Shown here: positions 26,963 to 35,126 of the stretch, piece after piece
Numbering within the stretch: position 1 is the first letter of the stretch
How the letters are laid out: the number at the start of each line of letters is the position of its first letter
Assembly (NCBI GenBank): GCA_029263125.1
Contig: JAJCYD010000007.1
Location: 62,001-126,000 of the forward strand
Source of the DNA: Solirubrobacteraceae bacterium
GTDB lineage: Bacteria; Actinomycetota; Thermoleophilia; Solirubrobacterales; Solirubrobacteraceae
Direction: 5' to 3'
Length of the DNA stretch: 64,000 nt
Notes under the pieces: model-generated
What the model was told of the DNA's origin: nothing
What the model saw: only the letters and a program-made list of their open reading frames with translations
Database searches by the model: none
Translations under genes and position numbers: made by a program

Positions 26963-28435
26963 TCAGAAGCGCTCCGCGACGCCGTCGCGCTCCAGCGGGT
27001 GGCGTCGGTAGGGGCCTGGGACCTCGCCGCACAGCCGCGGCGTCGGCATGACCTTGCCGGGGTTGGCCAGGCCGCGCGGATCGAAGGCGCAGCGCAGCAT
27101 CTGAAACGCGGCCAGATCGGGCTCGCCGAACATGCTCGGCATGTAGCGCTTCTTGTCCACGCCGACGCCGTGCTCGCCGGTGATCGAACCGCCGGCGTCG
27201 ACGCAGGCCGCGACGATCTTTCCGGCGAGCTCCTCGGCGCGCTCGGCCTGCGCCTCGCCGTCGTAGAGCACGAGCGGGTGCAGGTTGCCGTCCCCGGCAT
27301 GAAAGACATTGGCGACGCGCATGCCGTACTCATCGGACAGGGCGGTGATCTGCGCGAGCACTTCGGGCAGCTTCGTGCGCGGGATCACGCCGTCCTGGAC
27401 GTAGTAGTTGTTTGCCATCCGGCCCATCGCGGCGAACGCCGCCTTGCGCGTGCGCCAGATCAAGGCACGGTCGGCCTCGTCTGCGGCGATGCGGATGCTC
27501 AGCGAGCCGTTGCGCTCGCAGATCGCCACGACGTCGTCGAAGCACGCCTCGCATTCGGCCCTCGCGCCATCGAGCTCGATGATCAGCGCCGCGCCGACGT
27601 CGGTCGGAAAGCCCGCTCCGACCGCCTGCTCGGCGGCCTGGATCGTGAGGTTGTCCATCATCTCGATCGCGCCCGGGATGACGCCGCCCGAGACGATCTC
27701 CGAGACCGTCTCGCCCGCCTGGCCGGTCGTGTCGAAGAACGCGACCATCGTCTTGATCGCCTCGGGAACCGGGATCACGCGCAGCGTCACGCTTGTGCAG
27801 ATACCCAATGTCCCCTCCGAGCCGACGAAGACGCCGAGCAGGTCATAGCCGGGGTGGTCGAGCTCCTTTCCTCCGAGCGTGACGACCTCGCCACCCGCCA
27901 GGACGATCTCCATGCCGGTGACGTAGTTGGTCGTGAAGCCGTACTTGAAGCAGTGCGCGCCACCGGAGTTCTCGGCCACGTTGCCCCCGACCGAGCAGAC
28001 GATCTGCGACGACGGGTCGGGCGGATAGAAGTGCGTCGGGCCGACGGCCGCGGAGATCTCGGAGTTCGTCACGCCGGGCTGCACGACGATGCGCTGGTTG
28101 GCCAGGTCGACCTCGAGCACCGCGCGCATGCGCGTCAGCACGATCAGCACGCCCTCTTCGACGGGCAGCGCGCCGCCCGACAGGCCCGAGCCGGCGCCGC
28201 GCGCGACCCACGGGACACCCGCGTCGGAGCACGCACGGACGACGTCGCGGACCTCGCCGGCCGATCCCGGGAGCACGACGACTCCGGGGCGGGCGCGGTA
28301 CTGCAGCAGCCCATCGGACTCATAGGTGCGCAGCTGGTCGGCGTCGGTGTACACGTGCTCGCGCCCGCAGATGGCACGCATGCCGTCCAGCAGCCGCGGC
28401 GTCAGCGGGGCGCAGGGTGCGGCGGCGGTTTGCAT
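26963..28435 (-). CDS. glcD: Glycolate oxidase catalytic FAD subunit
   Basis: This 490-residue FAD-linked (S)-2-hydroxy-acid oxidase of the GlcD type. The FAD loop is ARGAGSGLSGGALP (about residues 80-92). Downstream lie PPDPSSQIVCSVGGNVAENSG and GSEGTLGICT, and the C-terminal catalytic half has HAGDGNLHP and a SITGEHGVGVDKKRYM block with metal/substrate-binding histidines. The Met at 28435 was chosen; 15 further in-frame codons upstream look uncoded. It is the first gene of the operon. Lactate dehydrogenase relatives look similar, but the adjoining glcE makes glycolate the best guess. Confidence 0.92.
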   Translation of the reverse strand: MQTAAAPCAPLTPRLLDGMRAICGREHVYTDADQLRTYESDGLLQYRARPGVVVLPGSAGEVRDVVRACSDAGVPWVARGAGSGLSGGALPVEEGVLIVLTRMRAVLEVDLANQRIVVQPGVTNSEISAAVGPTHFYPPDPSSQIVCSVGGNVAENSGGAHCFKYGFTTNYVTGMEIVLAGGEVVTLGGKELDHPGYDLLGVFVGSEGTLGICTSVTLRVIPVPEAIKTMVAFFDTTGQAGETVSEIVSGGVIPGAIEMMDNLTIQAAEQAVGAGFPTDVGAALIIELDGARAECEACFDDVVAICERNGSLSIRIAADEADRALIWRTRKAAFAAMGRMANNYYVQDGVIPRTKLPEVLAQITALSDEYGMRVANVFHAGDGNLHPLVLYDGEAQAERAEELAGKIVAACVDAGGSITGEHGVGVDKKRYMPSMFGEPDLAAFQMLRCAFDPRGLANPGKVMPTPRLCGEVPGPYRRHPLERDGVAERF

Positions 28436-28616
28436 GTGCGACGGATTCACGACGACGGCAAAGCACGGCGCCGGCGACACCGGCGTTCATGCCGGGACCG
28501 GAGCGCAAGCAGGGTAGCCACACATCCTTGCGCATCGCTGCGCGGGGGCTCGGCACGGTTCCGTCCAGCCGATCTCGTAGCGTCGTGCTTTGCCGTCGTC
28601 CAAGGAGGAGATCGTG

Positions 28617-29042
28617 GTGGCGCAGACGTACGTGTTCGACGCTGAGCTGGTGGGGTACCGGGGCGTGCGCCGCCTGATCGCCGTGCGCGAGGATCTCACG
28701 CTCATCGATCTCCACTACGCGCTCCAATCGGCGTTCGGATGGGACGACGACCACCTGTACGCGTTCTGGATTGGCGGCGGCTTCTGGGCCGGCGCCGAAG
28801 CGCACTACACCCGTCCCTGCGCCGATCTCGGCCCGGGCTCGCGCAGCGCCGCGATCGCACTCCGGCAGCTCGGGCTCGCCGAGGGGCGCCGGATGGCCTA
28901 CGTCTTCGACTTCGGCGACGAATGGCGCGTTCGCCTGCAGGTGAACGCGGTGGTCACCGACGGCGGCCGCGCCTCGCCGCGCCTGCTGGCCTGCGAAGGC
29001 TCCGCGCCGCCGCAGTACGCCGTGCACGCCGGCGCCGCCTGA
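28617..29042 (+). CDS. Plasmid pRiA4b ORF-3-like protein
   Basis: This 141-residue protein of the pRiA4b ORF-3 / IS1096 TnpR-like family. Typical segments are YVFDAELVGYRGVRR, the GWDDDHLYAFWIG helix-turn and YVFDFGDEWRVRLQV. A strong AAGGAGG at 28602-28608 sets the GTG at 28617 (eight bases) or 28614. The function of the family is unknown. Members sometimes ride on transposons, but no transposase or terminal repeats are visible here. It is divergent from glcD. Confidence 0.75.
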   Translation: MAQTYVFDAELVGYRGVRRLIAVREDLTLIDLHYALQSAFGWDDDHLYAFWIGGGFWAGAEAHYTRPCADLGPGSRSAAIALRQLGLAEGRRMAYVFDFGDEWRVRLQVNAVVTDGGRASPRLLACEGSAPPQYAVHAGAA

Positions 29043-29132
29043 CCTGCCGCGGCGCGGGCCGCCGACGAGAACTCCACGGATGTTCGGTATGCGCGCCCTC
29101 AAGGATCCCGCTGCGATGCCGACGATGAACAC

Positions 29133-30644
29133 ATGACGGACAGCCGCCGCGATCCTTCCCCGCCCGCTGACACCCGGCCGGGCGCGCACCGCCGTGGCGT
29201 GGCGGGGCTCGTGGGCCGCGTGCGCCGGCCGGCGACCGACGACGCCTCGCCGGCGACCGACAACGCCGTTCAAGACGATCTCACCGGGCCGCTCAGCCGT
29301 CGCCGGATGCATCAGGCGATCGACAAGGCGCTCACCCACCTGCGCGACGGCGGCGAGCCCTCGGCCGTCCTGCTCGTCGAGGTCGACACGCAGGAGGGAT
29401 CGGGCGAGCGGATGCTCGGCATCGCGGCCGGGCGCCTGGCGGCGTCGCTGCGGCCGGAGGATCTCGTTGGCCACTATGGCGATGATCTGTTCGTCGTCGT
29501 CGCCCGCGACGTGACCGACGAGGCAGCGGCGCACAAGGTCGCCGCGCGGCTGACGCGCACGCTCGAGCGCCCTCTCGACGCCGACGACGACGAGGAGGCC
29601 GTCCACGTCAGGATCGGTCTCTCGATGGTGCAGGCCGACGACCCGTCCGTGGGCGAGGTCGTCGCACGCGCCGACGCGGCGATGTACGCCGAGCGCGACC
29701 GGGCCAGCCGCGAGGCGCGCGACTACGCCAAGGCCTACACCGAGCGCAACAAGGTCAATCGCGACGCCGGCGGCGGTGCGGTCACGAGCTCCGATGCCAG
29801 CCGCGAGGCGCTCGTCGAGGCGGCGTTCGATCGCTCGTCGATCGTGGACTTCGACGTCTGCTATCAGCCGATCGCAGATCTGCGTGGCGGATCGATCGCC
29901 GCCATCGAGGCGAGCCTTCGCTGGGAGCACGCCGATCTCGGCGCGATCGATCCAGAGGAGTTCCTGCCGGTCGCCGAGCAGCGCGGGCAGATGGTGACGC
30001 TCGGCCACTGGATGATCGAGAAGGCGTGCGCGCAGACCTCCCGCTGGCCTGCGACGCGCGACGGACGGCCGATGCGGACGTGTCTGCGCGTGTCTCCGTC
30101 GCAGGTGACGGAGCCCGGGTTCCTGGACAGCATCCTGTCCGCGCTGGCGCTCGGCGGCGCAAGCGGGCAGCAGCTCGCCCTGGCGCTCGCCCAGGACGCA
30201 CTGGACGCGGCGTCGCCCGAGCTGCTCGAACGCATCGCCGACGCGCGGATCGCGCTGCTCCTCGACCACCGTGCCGCCGACCCTCCGGCTGCTTCGGACG
30301 TGGCGAACCTCCCGGTCGCCATGCTGCGCCTCGGCCGGTGCTTCACGGCGAGCGACCCCGCGGGCGCCCTGCGCCGGGCGGCCGAGTTGGGCCGTAGCCT
30401 CGAACTCCCGGTCGTCGCCCAAAGCGTCGAGACCCGCGAGCACCTGCGCGCCGTGCTCGGCGCCGGCCTCTCGCTTGGACAGGGGCGGCTGTTCGCGCGC
30501 CCGCAGGGCGCCGCGGCGATCGAGGAGCTCGTCCGCCGCGAACGCCCGTTCGCGGGGCTGCTGGCGCCCGCGCCCGTCAAGCTCGGGGTGGCCGACGACG
30601 CGCGCGAGCCCGTGATCGAGCTCGGCGCACCCGCCGTGCCCTGA
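29133..30644 (+). CDS. Degenerate GGDEF-EAL protein
   Basis: This 503-residue cytoplasmic protein has a diguanylate-cyclase-like fold (about 45-195) joined to a phosphodiesterase-like EAL fold (about 230-475). Both active sites are altered. The GGDEF loop reads Y115-G-D-D-L-F120. The EAL motif is E259-A-S. The metal-binding asparagine motif is RVSPSQ, the DDFGTG loop is replaced by LLDHRAAD, and the base/E motif AEGVET reads AQSVET. No sensor domain or membrane segment precedes it. It most likely acts as a c-di-GMP or protein receptor rather than an enzyme. Confidence 0.82.
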   Translation: MTDSRRDPSPPADTRPGAHRRGVAGLVGRVRRPATDDASPATDNAVQDDLTGPLSRRRMHQAIDKALTHLRDGGEPSAVLLVEVDTQEGSGERMLGIAAGRLAASLRPEDLVGHYGDDLFVVVARDVTDEAAAHKVAARLTRTLERPLDADDDEEAVHVRIGLSMVQADDPSVGEVVARADAAMYAERDRASREARDYAKAYTERNKVNRDAGGGAVTSSDASREALVEAAFDRSSIVDFDVCYQPIADLRGGSIAAIEASLRWEHADLGAIDPEEFLPVAEQRGQMVTLGHWMIEKACAQTSRWPATRDGRPMRTCLRVSPSQVTEPGFLDSILSALALGGASGQQLALALAQDALDAASPELLERIADARIALLLDHRAADPPAASDVANLPVAMLRLGRCFTASDPAGALRRAAELGRSLELPVVAQSVETREHLRAVLGAGLSLGQGRLFARPQGAAAIEELVRRERPFAGLLAPAPVKLGVADDAREPVIELGAPAVP

Positions 30645-30671
30645 ACGCGCAGCGTGTTCGCTGACGCTGAC

Positions 30672-30932
30672 CTATTCGGCGGAGGCGGCAAGTGCAGCGG
30701 GCGGCAGCACGTAGAAGCGCTTTCCGCCGCCGCCGGGAGGCGTCTTGCCGCCGTGGACGACGATCAGCTGCTCCTCGGCGACCTGCCCGCCGTGGTCGCG
30801 CACCCAGGCGTCGACCGCGGGGCGAACGTCTTCGGGCACGTCGTCGCGGGAGATGGCGAGCATGCCCTCCGGGCGGTTGGCCATGGCCGACAGCGGCATG
30901 TCCAGCAGGCATTCACGGATGAGGTCTGACAT
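30672..30932 (-). CDS. Hypothetical small acidic protein (86 aa)
   Basis: An 86-codon frame encodes a soluble acidic protein with balanced composition: MSDLIRECLLDMPLSAM at the start, a central DVPEDVRPAVDAWVRDHGG, and a KTPPGGGGKRFYVLPPAALA end. Two helices and a beta strand seem likely. Family and role are unknown to me. It converges on the GGDEF-EAL gene with 27 bp between stops. Confidence 0.6.
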   Translation of the reverse strand: MSDLIRECLLDMPLSAMANRPEGMLAISRDDVPEDVRPAVDAWVRDHGGQVAEEQLIVVHGGKTPPGGGGKRFYVLPPAALAASAE

Positions 30933-31366
30933 CGCCGCGCACGATATCCGCTCGGCCGCTGTGATCGCGCTCGCCCTGCGACAGGCCAGACGCAGAGGCG
31001 TGAGACTCCACCAAGGGGGCAGTCTCAGGCGATCGCCGTCGCTGCGATCACCGGGTTGGGCGCCTTCTGCATGTCTGCCGTTCAGAACGCGGCCAGCCAG
31101 ATCCGCATCGCATCGAGCTGGGCGTTTTCTGCATGTCTGTCATGCCAAACCCGCCCAGCCGCTCGGCCAGGTGTGACGGCGCCGTCCTCGCGCAAGGGCG
31201 CGCTGTCGTCGGCGCGCGCGGAGGCTGCTCCTGTCGCGCGGGGCGGCGCTCTTGTCGGCAAGCCGTGAGGCTGCCGTGGCCGGGGAGGAACGCTTCGAGA
31301 ATGCGAGGTTGACTTGGGGTCCTTCTCGGTGGCACGATCGCCCATAGGCGAGTCCAAGGAGGAACC
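30933..31366. other. Gene-free stretch with an imperfect 21-bp direct repeat and a stem-loop
   Basis: This 434-base stretch lies between two divergent small genes. TGGGCG, two variable bases, then TTCTGCATGTCTG occurs at 31057-31077 (variable bases CC) and 31119-31139 (TT). The second copy starts inside a perfect 8-bp inverted repeat GCTGGGCG / CGCCCAGC at 31117-31124 and 31152-31159. I find no gene or known RNA. The promoter of the DUF1059 gene should lie near 31300-31350. Confidence 0.5.
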
Positions 31367-31591
31367 ATGGAGAGGTTGATGGCGGACTGCCGTCGCTTTG
31401 AGAGCGACAGCAACTGCCAGCTGACGATCATCGGGCCGCAGGCCGATGTGGTCGCCGCCGCAGCCCAGCACGCAGCCGCATCGCACGGGCACGAAGACAC
31501 GCCGGAGTTGCGCGAGCAGATACGTAGCATGCTCGAGCCCGAGAGCGCATACGTCGCCGGTGAGCGTGTGCCGGAGCCGTTTCCGACCTGA
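31367..31591 (+). CDS. DUF1059 family small protein
   Basis: This 74-residue protein with the DUF1059 pattern: an N-terminal MADCRRFESDSNCQL, in which two cysteines flank a short strand, a helix AQHAAASHGHEDTPEL, then REQIRSM. An AAGGAGGAACC precedes the ATG at 31367. The function of the family is unknown. It is the last chromosomal gene before the left direct repeat of the island. Confidence 0.75.
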   Translation: MERLMADCRRFESDSNCQLTIIGPQADVVAAAAQHAAASHGHEDTPELREQIRSMLEPESAYVAGERVPEPFPT

Positions 31592-31698
31592 ACCTTCAAC
31601 CGCGCGCGGCCGTGCGAGGTCACGGCCGCGCCGCGCGTCCGCCGGCATCCGATCTGCAGCCCGACCCCGAGACACCGGTTGACGCCGTTCGCCAACCA

Positions 31699-31721
31699 GA
31701 TGTTGGCGGAAATGTTGGCGG
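31699..31721 (+). repeat. Left 23-bp direct repeat of the island (candidate attL)
   Basis: G followed by two copies of ATGTTGGCGG separated by AA. The same 23 bases recur without mismatch at 43034-43056. CGCCAAC at 31690-31696 forms an inverted repeat with the first GTTGGCG, a feature absent at the right copy. An imperfect copy of the ATCCGATCT sequence that lies outside the right repeat also lies outside this one, at about 31647. Confidence 0.7.
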
Positions 31722-31786
31722 GTTTCGCGCGAGCGGCGCCACCGGATGACGAACCAGGCGAGGCGCACGCAAGCGGCCGACCTCGC

Positions 31787-32608
31787 TTAGGCGATAGCGG
31801 AAAGCACCTCGCGAGCGAGCGCAGCGCAGCGGATCGCGACGATCTCCGGCTCCTCGACCAGCGGAGCGACGGCCTCGGCCGCCTGCTGGGCTCCGGGCCC
31901 TCCGGGCGCACCGAACAGCGTCTCGAGATGCCCGATCGCATCGCGAGCGACAGCGGCGCTGATCTCGTCGCCGAGCATCAGCTCGAACCCCGCGACGAAG
32001 ACCTCGGGTTCGATCTCGCGCAGCAAGCGATACACGTCGTGGCTGTCGCGTGGCCGCTGGCGGGCCGGCTGTGCCAAGCGCTCGAAGATCTTGTACTGCT
32101 TGGCGACAAGCAGTGCTGCGGGACCGGCCACCTTGAGCCTGTGCGCCCGCATGTCGTCGCTCGTCAATGCGGCGATGCGCATCTCCGAGTGGTCCACGAG
32201 CGCGCCCTCGATGCCGAGCACCCGGCGGGCGGACATCTTGTCGTGCGGCGGGATGCGTCCCGCCCGGCCCTTGCCCGAACGTCCCGAGACGGCCTCGGGC
32301 AGCAGCAGGTCGACCGGATACCCAGCCCGACTGATCCACGAGCCGGGCTGCGGATTTGTGAGATCGAGGTGAAAGCCAGCGGATGTCATCGCGGTCTCGA
32401 GCAGCGGGGTCGCGTCCAGCGCTGCAGGGTCGAGCGCGAGGTCGGCGTCCTTCGTCTCGGTCGCGATCGCCTCATCGACGTCGCCGGTGTGCAGGAAGAT
32501 CGCTTGAGCGCCGACGAGGACGAGCGCGTCGTGTTGAGATGTAAGGGCATCGAGCGCATCCAGCAACGCCCGACGGGTCGCCGCATACAGCGGCGAGACG
32601 TCAGCCAT
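31787..32608 (-). CDS. AbiEii-like nucleotidyltransferase (type IV TA toxin-like)
   Basis: This 273-residue protein with a nucleotidyltransferase fold: ALVLVGAQAIFLHTG, then TKDADLALDP, in which D-A-D supplies the metal-binding aspartates. The C-terminal half is helical with KVAGPAALLVAKQYKIFERL, a lysine-bearing segment resembling that of AbiEii toxins. AbiEii proteins modify tRNA or nucleotides and cause abortive phage infection. The first eight bases overlap the end of the upstream gene, which has the look of the AbiEi partner. Substrate and toxicity are inference. Confidence 0.68.
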   Translation of the reverse strand: MADVSPLYAATRRALLDALDALTSQHDALVLVGAQAIFLHTGDVDEAIATETKDADLALDPAALDATPLLETAMTSAGFHLDLTNPQPGSWISRAGYPVDLLLPEAVSGRSGKGRAGRIPPHDKMSARRVLGIEGALVDHSEMRIAALTSDDMRAHRLKVAGPAALLVAKQYKIFERLAQPARQRPRDSHDVYRLLREIEPEVFVAGFELMLGDEISAAVARDAIGHLETLFGAPGGPGAQQAAEAVAPLVEEPEIVAIRCAALAREVLSAIA

Positions 32609-33713
32609 TGGCCTTGCCCGCGGCGATGGTGCGCAGAAGCTCCTCGCCCTCGGCCGGCCCGCGACCGGGGGCCGTGAGCAGGTCGGCTGCGACCTGACCG
32701 AGCGCTGCGTAGGTGATGCCGTCGCGTTCCCACGTGTTGTCGAACACGATCGGATTGAACGGCTCGGCGAGGACTACGTTGCCTGCGCTCTCCACCGTCA
32801 CGAGCCCGAGCTCGGATGCGGCCCTGTCGATGTCATCGACATAGGCCATCGCGAGCTTCGTGTCGGCGAACTCGGCGACCAGACGGGCGGCGAGCGAGCC
32901 CGTGACCGCGTAGCGAAACGGCGCGTCTTGCAATCGGGCGAGCAGCCGCTCGATGCCGCGAGGCTCCAGAAACAGGCTCGTCGTGTTGGACTCCGCAAAC
33001 GAGTAGTCCTCGGTCCAGCGCTCGATCAGTCGCGTGCGGTCGACGTCGACAACCGTGCCGCCATCACCCCGCTCGACGACGGCTTCGCGCTCGAGCAGTT
33101 CGAACACGCGGCTGATGGTCCCCAACGACGTCCCGCTGCGCTCGGCGAGCTCGCGAACCTTGACCGGCGGCTCGGCGTCGAACAGCGCTCGCACGACCCG
33201 TGCCGCGGCAACACCCGTCAGTGACCGCAGCCCGCGACGCTCCGGCGCCGGGTCGCGATCGGCACCGGAGTCCGAGACGTACAAGCCGGGCCGCGCCAGC
33301 GCGATGCGAATGTTGCCGGTGGTGTCCGCATAGTTGACGCCACGCCGTGCAAGCTCGTCGCGAACGCGACGCGAGAGAAACCGTCCGGCAACGATCGGCG
33401 GCCCGCGCTCAGGCCCGTCAGCAGGCAGATCCACGGTCAACATCCGCGCCTGATCGAGCACGCCCTGCAGGTCGCGGCCGTCGACGCGCATCTTGGCCTC
33501 CACGGCTACGACACCCCTGGTCCCGTCCGGCGCCGTGACGGTGAGCACGGCGTCGGCGATGCTTCGGCCGACGCGCTCTCCCGCGGCCATGCTCATATCC
33601 CAGCCTTCTGGCAGCCGCTCGCGGAAGGCAGCGTCCAGCGCGCGCAGGATGTCGCTTTCGCGGCGGATTCGGGTGGGGGGTGGCGGTTGCATCGGAGTTG
33701 CGTTCCGTGTCAT
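32601..33713 (-). CDS. AbiEi-like wHTH antitoxin/regulator
   Basis: This protein is about 370 residues. The N-terminal third has a restriction-endonuclease-like look (GVVAVEAKMRVDGRD), and a winged HTH lies near the middle (VKVRELAERSGTSLGTISRVFELLERE). The C-terminal domain contains VTGSLAARLVA and a segment near PFNPIVFDNTW. This is the arrangement of AbiEi_2-type antitoxins that pair with AbiEii nucleotidyltransferases, and the AbiEii-like gene overlaps its end by 8 bp. The start is uncertain (Met at 33713 or 33692). Repeated GCGGAAC sites over and upstream of the start suggest autoregulation. Confidence 0.62.
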   Translation of the reverse strand: MTRNATPMQPPPPTRIRRESDILRALDAAFRERLPEGWDMSMAAGERVGRSIADAVLTVTAPDGTRGVVAVEAKMRVDGRDLQGVLDQARMLTVDLPADGPERGPPIVAGRFLSRRVRDELARRGVNYADTTGNIRIALARPGLYVSDSGADRDPAPERRGLRSLTGVAAARVVRALFDAEPPVKVRELAERSGTSLGTISRVFELLEREAVVERGDGGTVVDVDRTRLIERWTEDYSFAESNTTSLFLEPRGIERLLARLQDAPFRYAVTGSLAARLVAEFADTKLAMAYVDDIDRAASELGLVTVESAGNVVLAEPFNPIVFDNTWERDGITYAALGQVAADLLTAPGRGPAEGEELLRTIAAGKANG

Positions 33714-33818
33714 GCGGAACAGGTCGCGAGAGCGGAACCTGTCCTTGCAAGTCACGTGAGTATAGGTATTCCTGGCCGCTGTTCCAATTCATGCCAGTGT
33801 TCCGCGTACTGCGGAACA
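33702..33818 (-). promoter_or_regulatory. Cluster of GTTCCGC / GCGGAAC repeats at the AbiE-like promoter
   Basis: TGTTCCGC at 33798-33805 and GCGGAACA at 33811-33818 form a perfect inverted repeat with a 5-bp spacer. GTTCCG at 33702-33707 and CGGAAC at 33715-33720 form a second one with a 7-bp spacer, over the start codon. A lone GCGGAAC lies at 33732-33738. AbiEi antitoxins of other systems bind inverted repeats in their own promoter, so these are likely operators. Confidence 0.55.
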
Positions 33819-33837
33819 TCGCTGACCCCGGGAACTC

Positions 33838-34300
33838 GTGGTACGCGCGGACGATGTGCGCATGTACTGCGCAGCAAGGGGCGCGTCAGCGAGCTCCGCT
33901 CGCCTCCGGCGGGATCCGGTAGCCGTCATAGATCGCACCGAAGATCAGCTCCCCCGCTCGAACGCGGAAGTCTTCGTCGTCGAGGAGCGCCTTCAGCAGC
34001 GTCGCCTGGCGCTCGCGATCGCCGCCAACGGCGAGTGCCGCCGATCAGCAGGTTGTCACGTTCGCGCACGAAGTCATCGCGAAGATTTGCTTCGGCCTCG
34101 TCGACGAGGGCGATCACGACGCCGCGCGCGTCGAGCAGCTCTCCGAGCGCATGCACGCAAGCCGCGCGCAGGTGCCTTCGATCGACTACGACCTCAACCC
34201 TGAATCGACGCCGATCGCCCCCGAGGACTTCGCCCGTCCACAGTCGTGCGACCTGCAACCGGAACCGACGCCATCCGACGCAGCCGGGCTCGATCGATGA
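33838..34300 (+). pseudogene. Probable frameshifted small gene before 34297
   Basis: From about 34022 a plus-strand frame with high third-position GC (QQVVTFAHEVIAKICFGL and onward) runs to TGA 34298-34300, and the next gene's ATG overlaps that stop. No ATG, GTG or TTG opens this frame upstream until 34151. A different plus frame from 33838 (EVFVVEERLQQRRLALAI) looks coding up to about 34040, so a single frameshift would join them. An alternative reading is on the minus strand, where 33886-34044 encodes an equally natural tail (LLKALLDDEDFRVRAGEL) with its own stop. I cannot decide which is original. Confidence 0.35.
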
Positions 34301-34776
34301 GCAACGGCCGCCCACCACGACGCGTCGCGCTCACGCTCGCCGTCGATGAGCGAGCGGCGCTGCGGGCCATCGCCGTGCGCAGGGGCGAACCTGAAGCGAC
34401 GACCGCTGCGCGCTTCGTGCGCGCCGGCCTGGCTGGCGACGGCGCCGAGCTCGACGAGCCGCCGCAGCGCCGCCGCGGACCGAAGTCCCCGCCACGCCGT
34501 GAGCCGAGGGCCGGCGACGGATGCCCGTGGCTTCCGGCCAGTGAGCACAACACCGCGGTCGCCCGGCTGCGCGACCGCTACCCGAGTGACCTGCGCCACG
34601 TCCCCAACCACCTGGGCGAGGACCGCGCACTCGCCGAGCGGATCGCCGCCTTGAGCGTCTGGCGCGCCGAGATCGACGCCGGCCTGCACCGTGACCCGCG
34701 CGTCGAGCTCGCGTTCAGCGACGAGCTCGCGCGCACCTCGCGCTGGCTCGAGGAGCGTCGAAGGCGGACCCGGTGA
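34297..34776 (+). CDS. Hypothetical island protein with RHH-like N-terminus
   Basis: This 159-residue basic protein. The first 45 residues (RRVALTLAVDERAALRAIAVRRG, then a helix) resemble a ribbon-helix-helix DNA-binding element. A basic Pro/Arg-rich linker follows, and a C-terminal helical region contains LGEDRALAERIAALSVWRAEID. Proteins like this often accompany mobilisation or integration modules. The ATG overlaps the stop of the preceding damaged frame. Function unknown. Confidence 0.5.
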   Translation: MSNGRPPRRVALTLAVDERAALRAIAVRRGEPEATTAARFVRAGLAGDGAELDEPPQRRRGPKSPPRREPRAGDGCPWLPASEHNTAVARLRDRYPSDLRHVPNHLGEDRALAERIAALSVWRAEIDAGLHRDPRVELAFSDELARTSRWLEERRRRTR

Positions 34777-34886
34777 CCGCGTCACAGCGCGCAACAGTCG
34801 CACACCGTGCATCTAGTCTGTCCTGGCCGTTTGTCCGTGCGCGCCTGCCGGCGACGGACGGGCGCGCAACTGCGACGCAGTGCGGG

Positions 34887-35075
34887 TCAGTCGCCCTCGG
34901 TGTCGGTTGCAAGGTGCACGAAGCGCGGGTCGCAGACCAGTGCGAGGCACAGCGCGGTGATGTCGCGACGGTCGTGGTCGTCGCGGGGCAGCGCCTCGAT
35001 CTGCGGGGCGAGATACCAGCGTCGGGCGCCGACGATCGCCACCGGCTCCCCACGCCGAATCAGCATATGGCCCAT
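34887..35075 (-). CDS. Hypothetical small island protein (62 aa)
   Basis: A 62-codon frame with normal composition: MGHMLIRRGEPVAIVGARRW, then YLAPQIEALPRDDHDRRDIT and ALCLALVCDP near the end. It lies 51 bp upstream of the sigma-like gene on the other side of the stop-start gap, in the same direction. No recognisable family. A shadow frame cannot be excluded. Confidence 0.42.
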   Translation of the reverse strand: MGHMLIRRGEPVAIVGARRWYLAPQIEALPRDDHDRRDITALCLALVCDPRFVHLATDTEGD

Positions 35076-35126
35076 GCCGCCGTAGGCGCCGAGGGGGCGA
35101 GATTCGCCCCCTCGGATGCGCCGCGC

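Noticed and set aside
28617-29042. IS1096-type insertion sequence around the pRiA4b-like gene
   Set aside because: No transposase gene and no terminal inverted repeats with target duplication were seen.
28320-30443. 707-codon minus-strand open frame opposite the GGDEF-EAL gene
   Set aside because: Composition is Arg/Gly/His-rich with no domain, while the plus strand encodes recognisable GGDEF and EAL folds. High GC produces such shadows.
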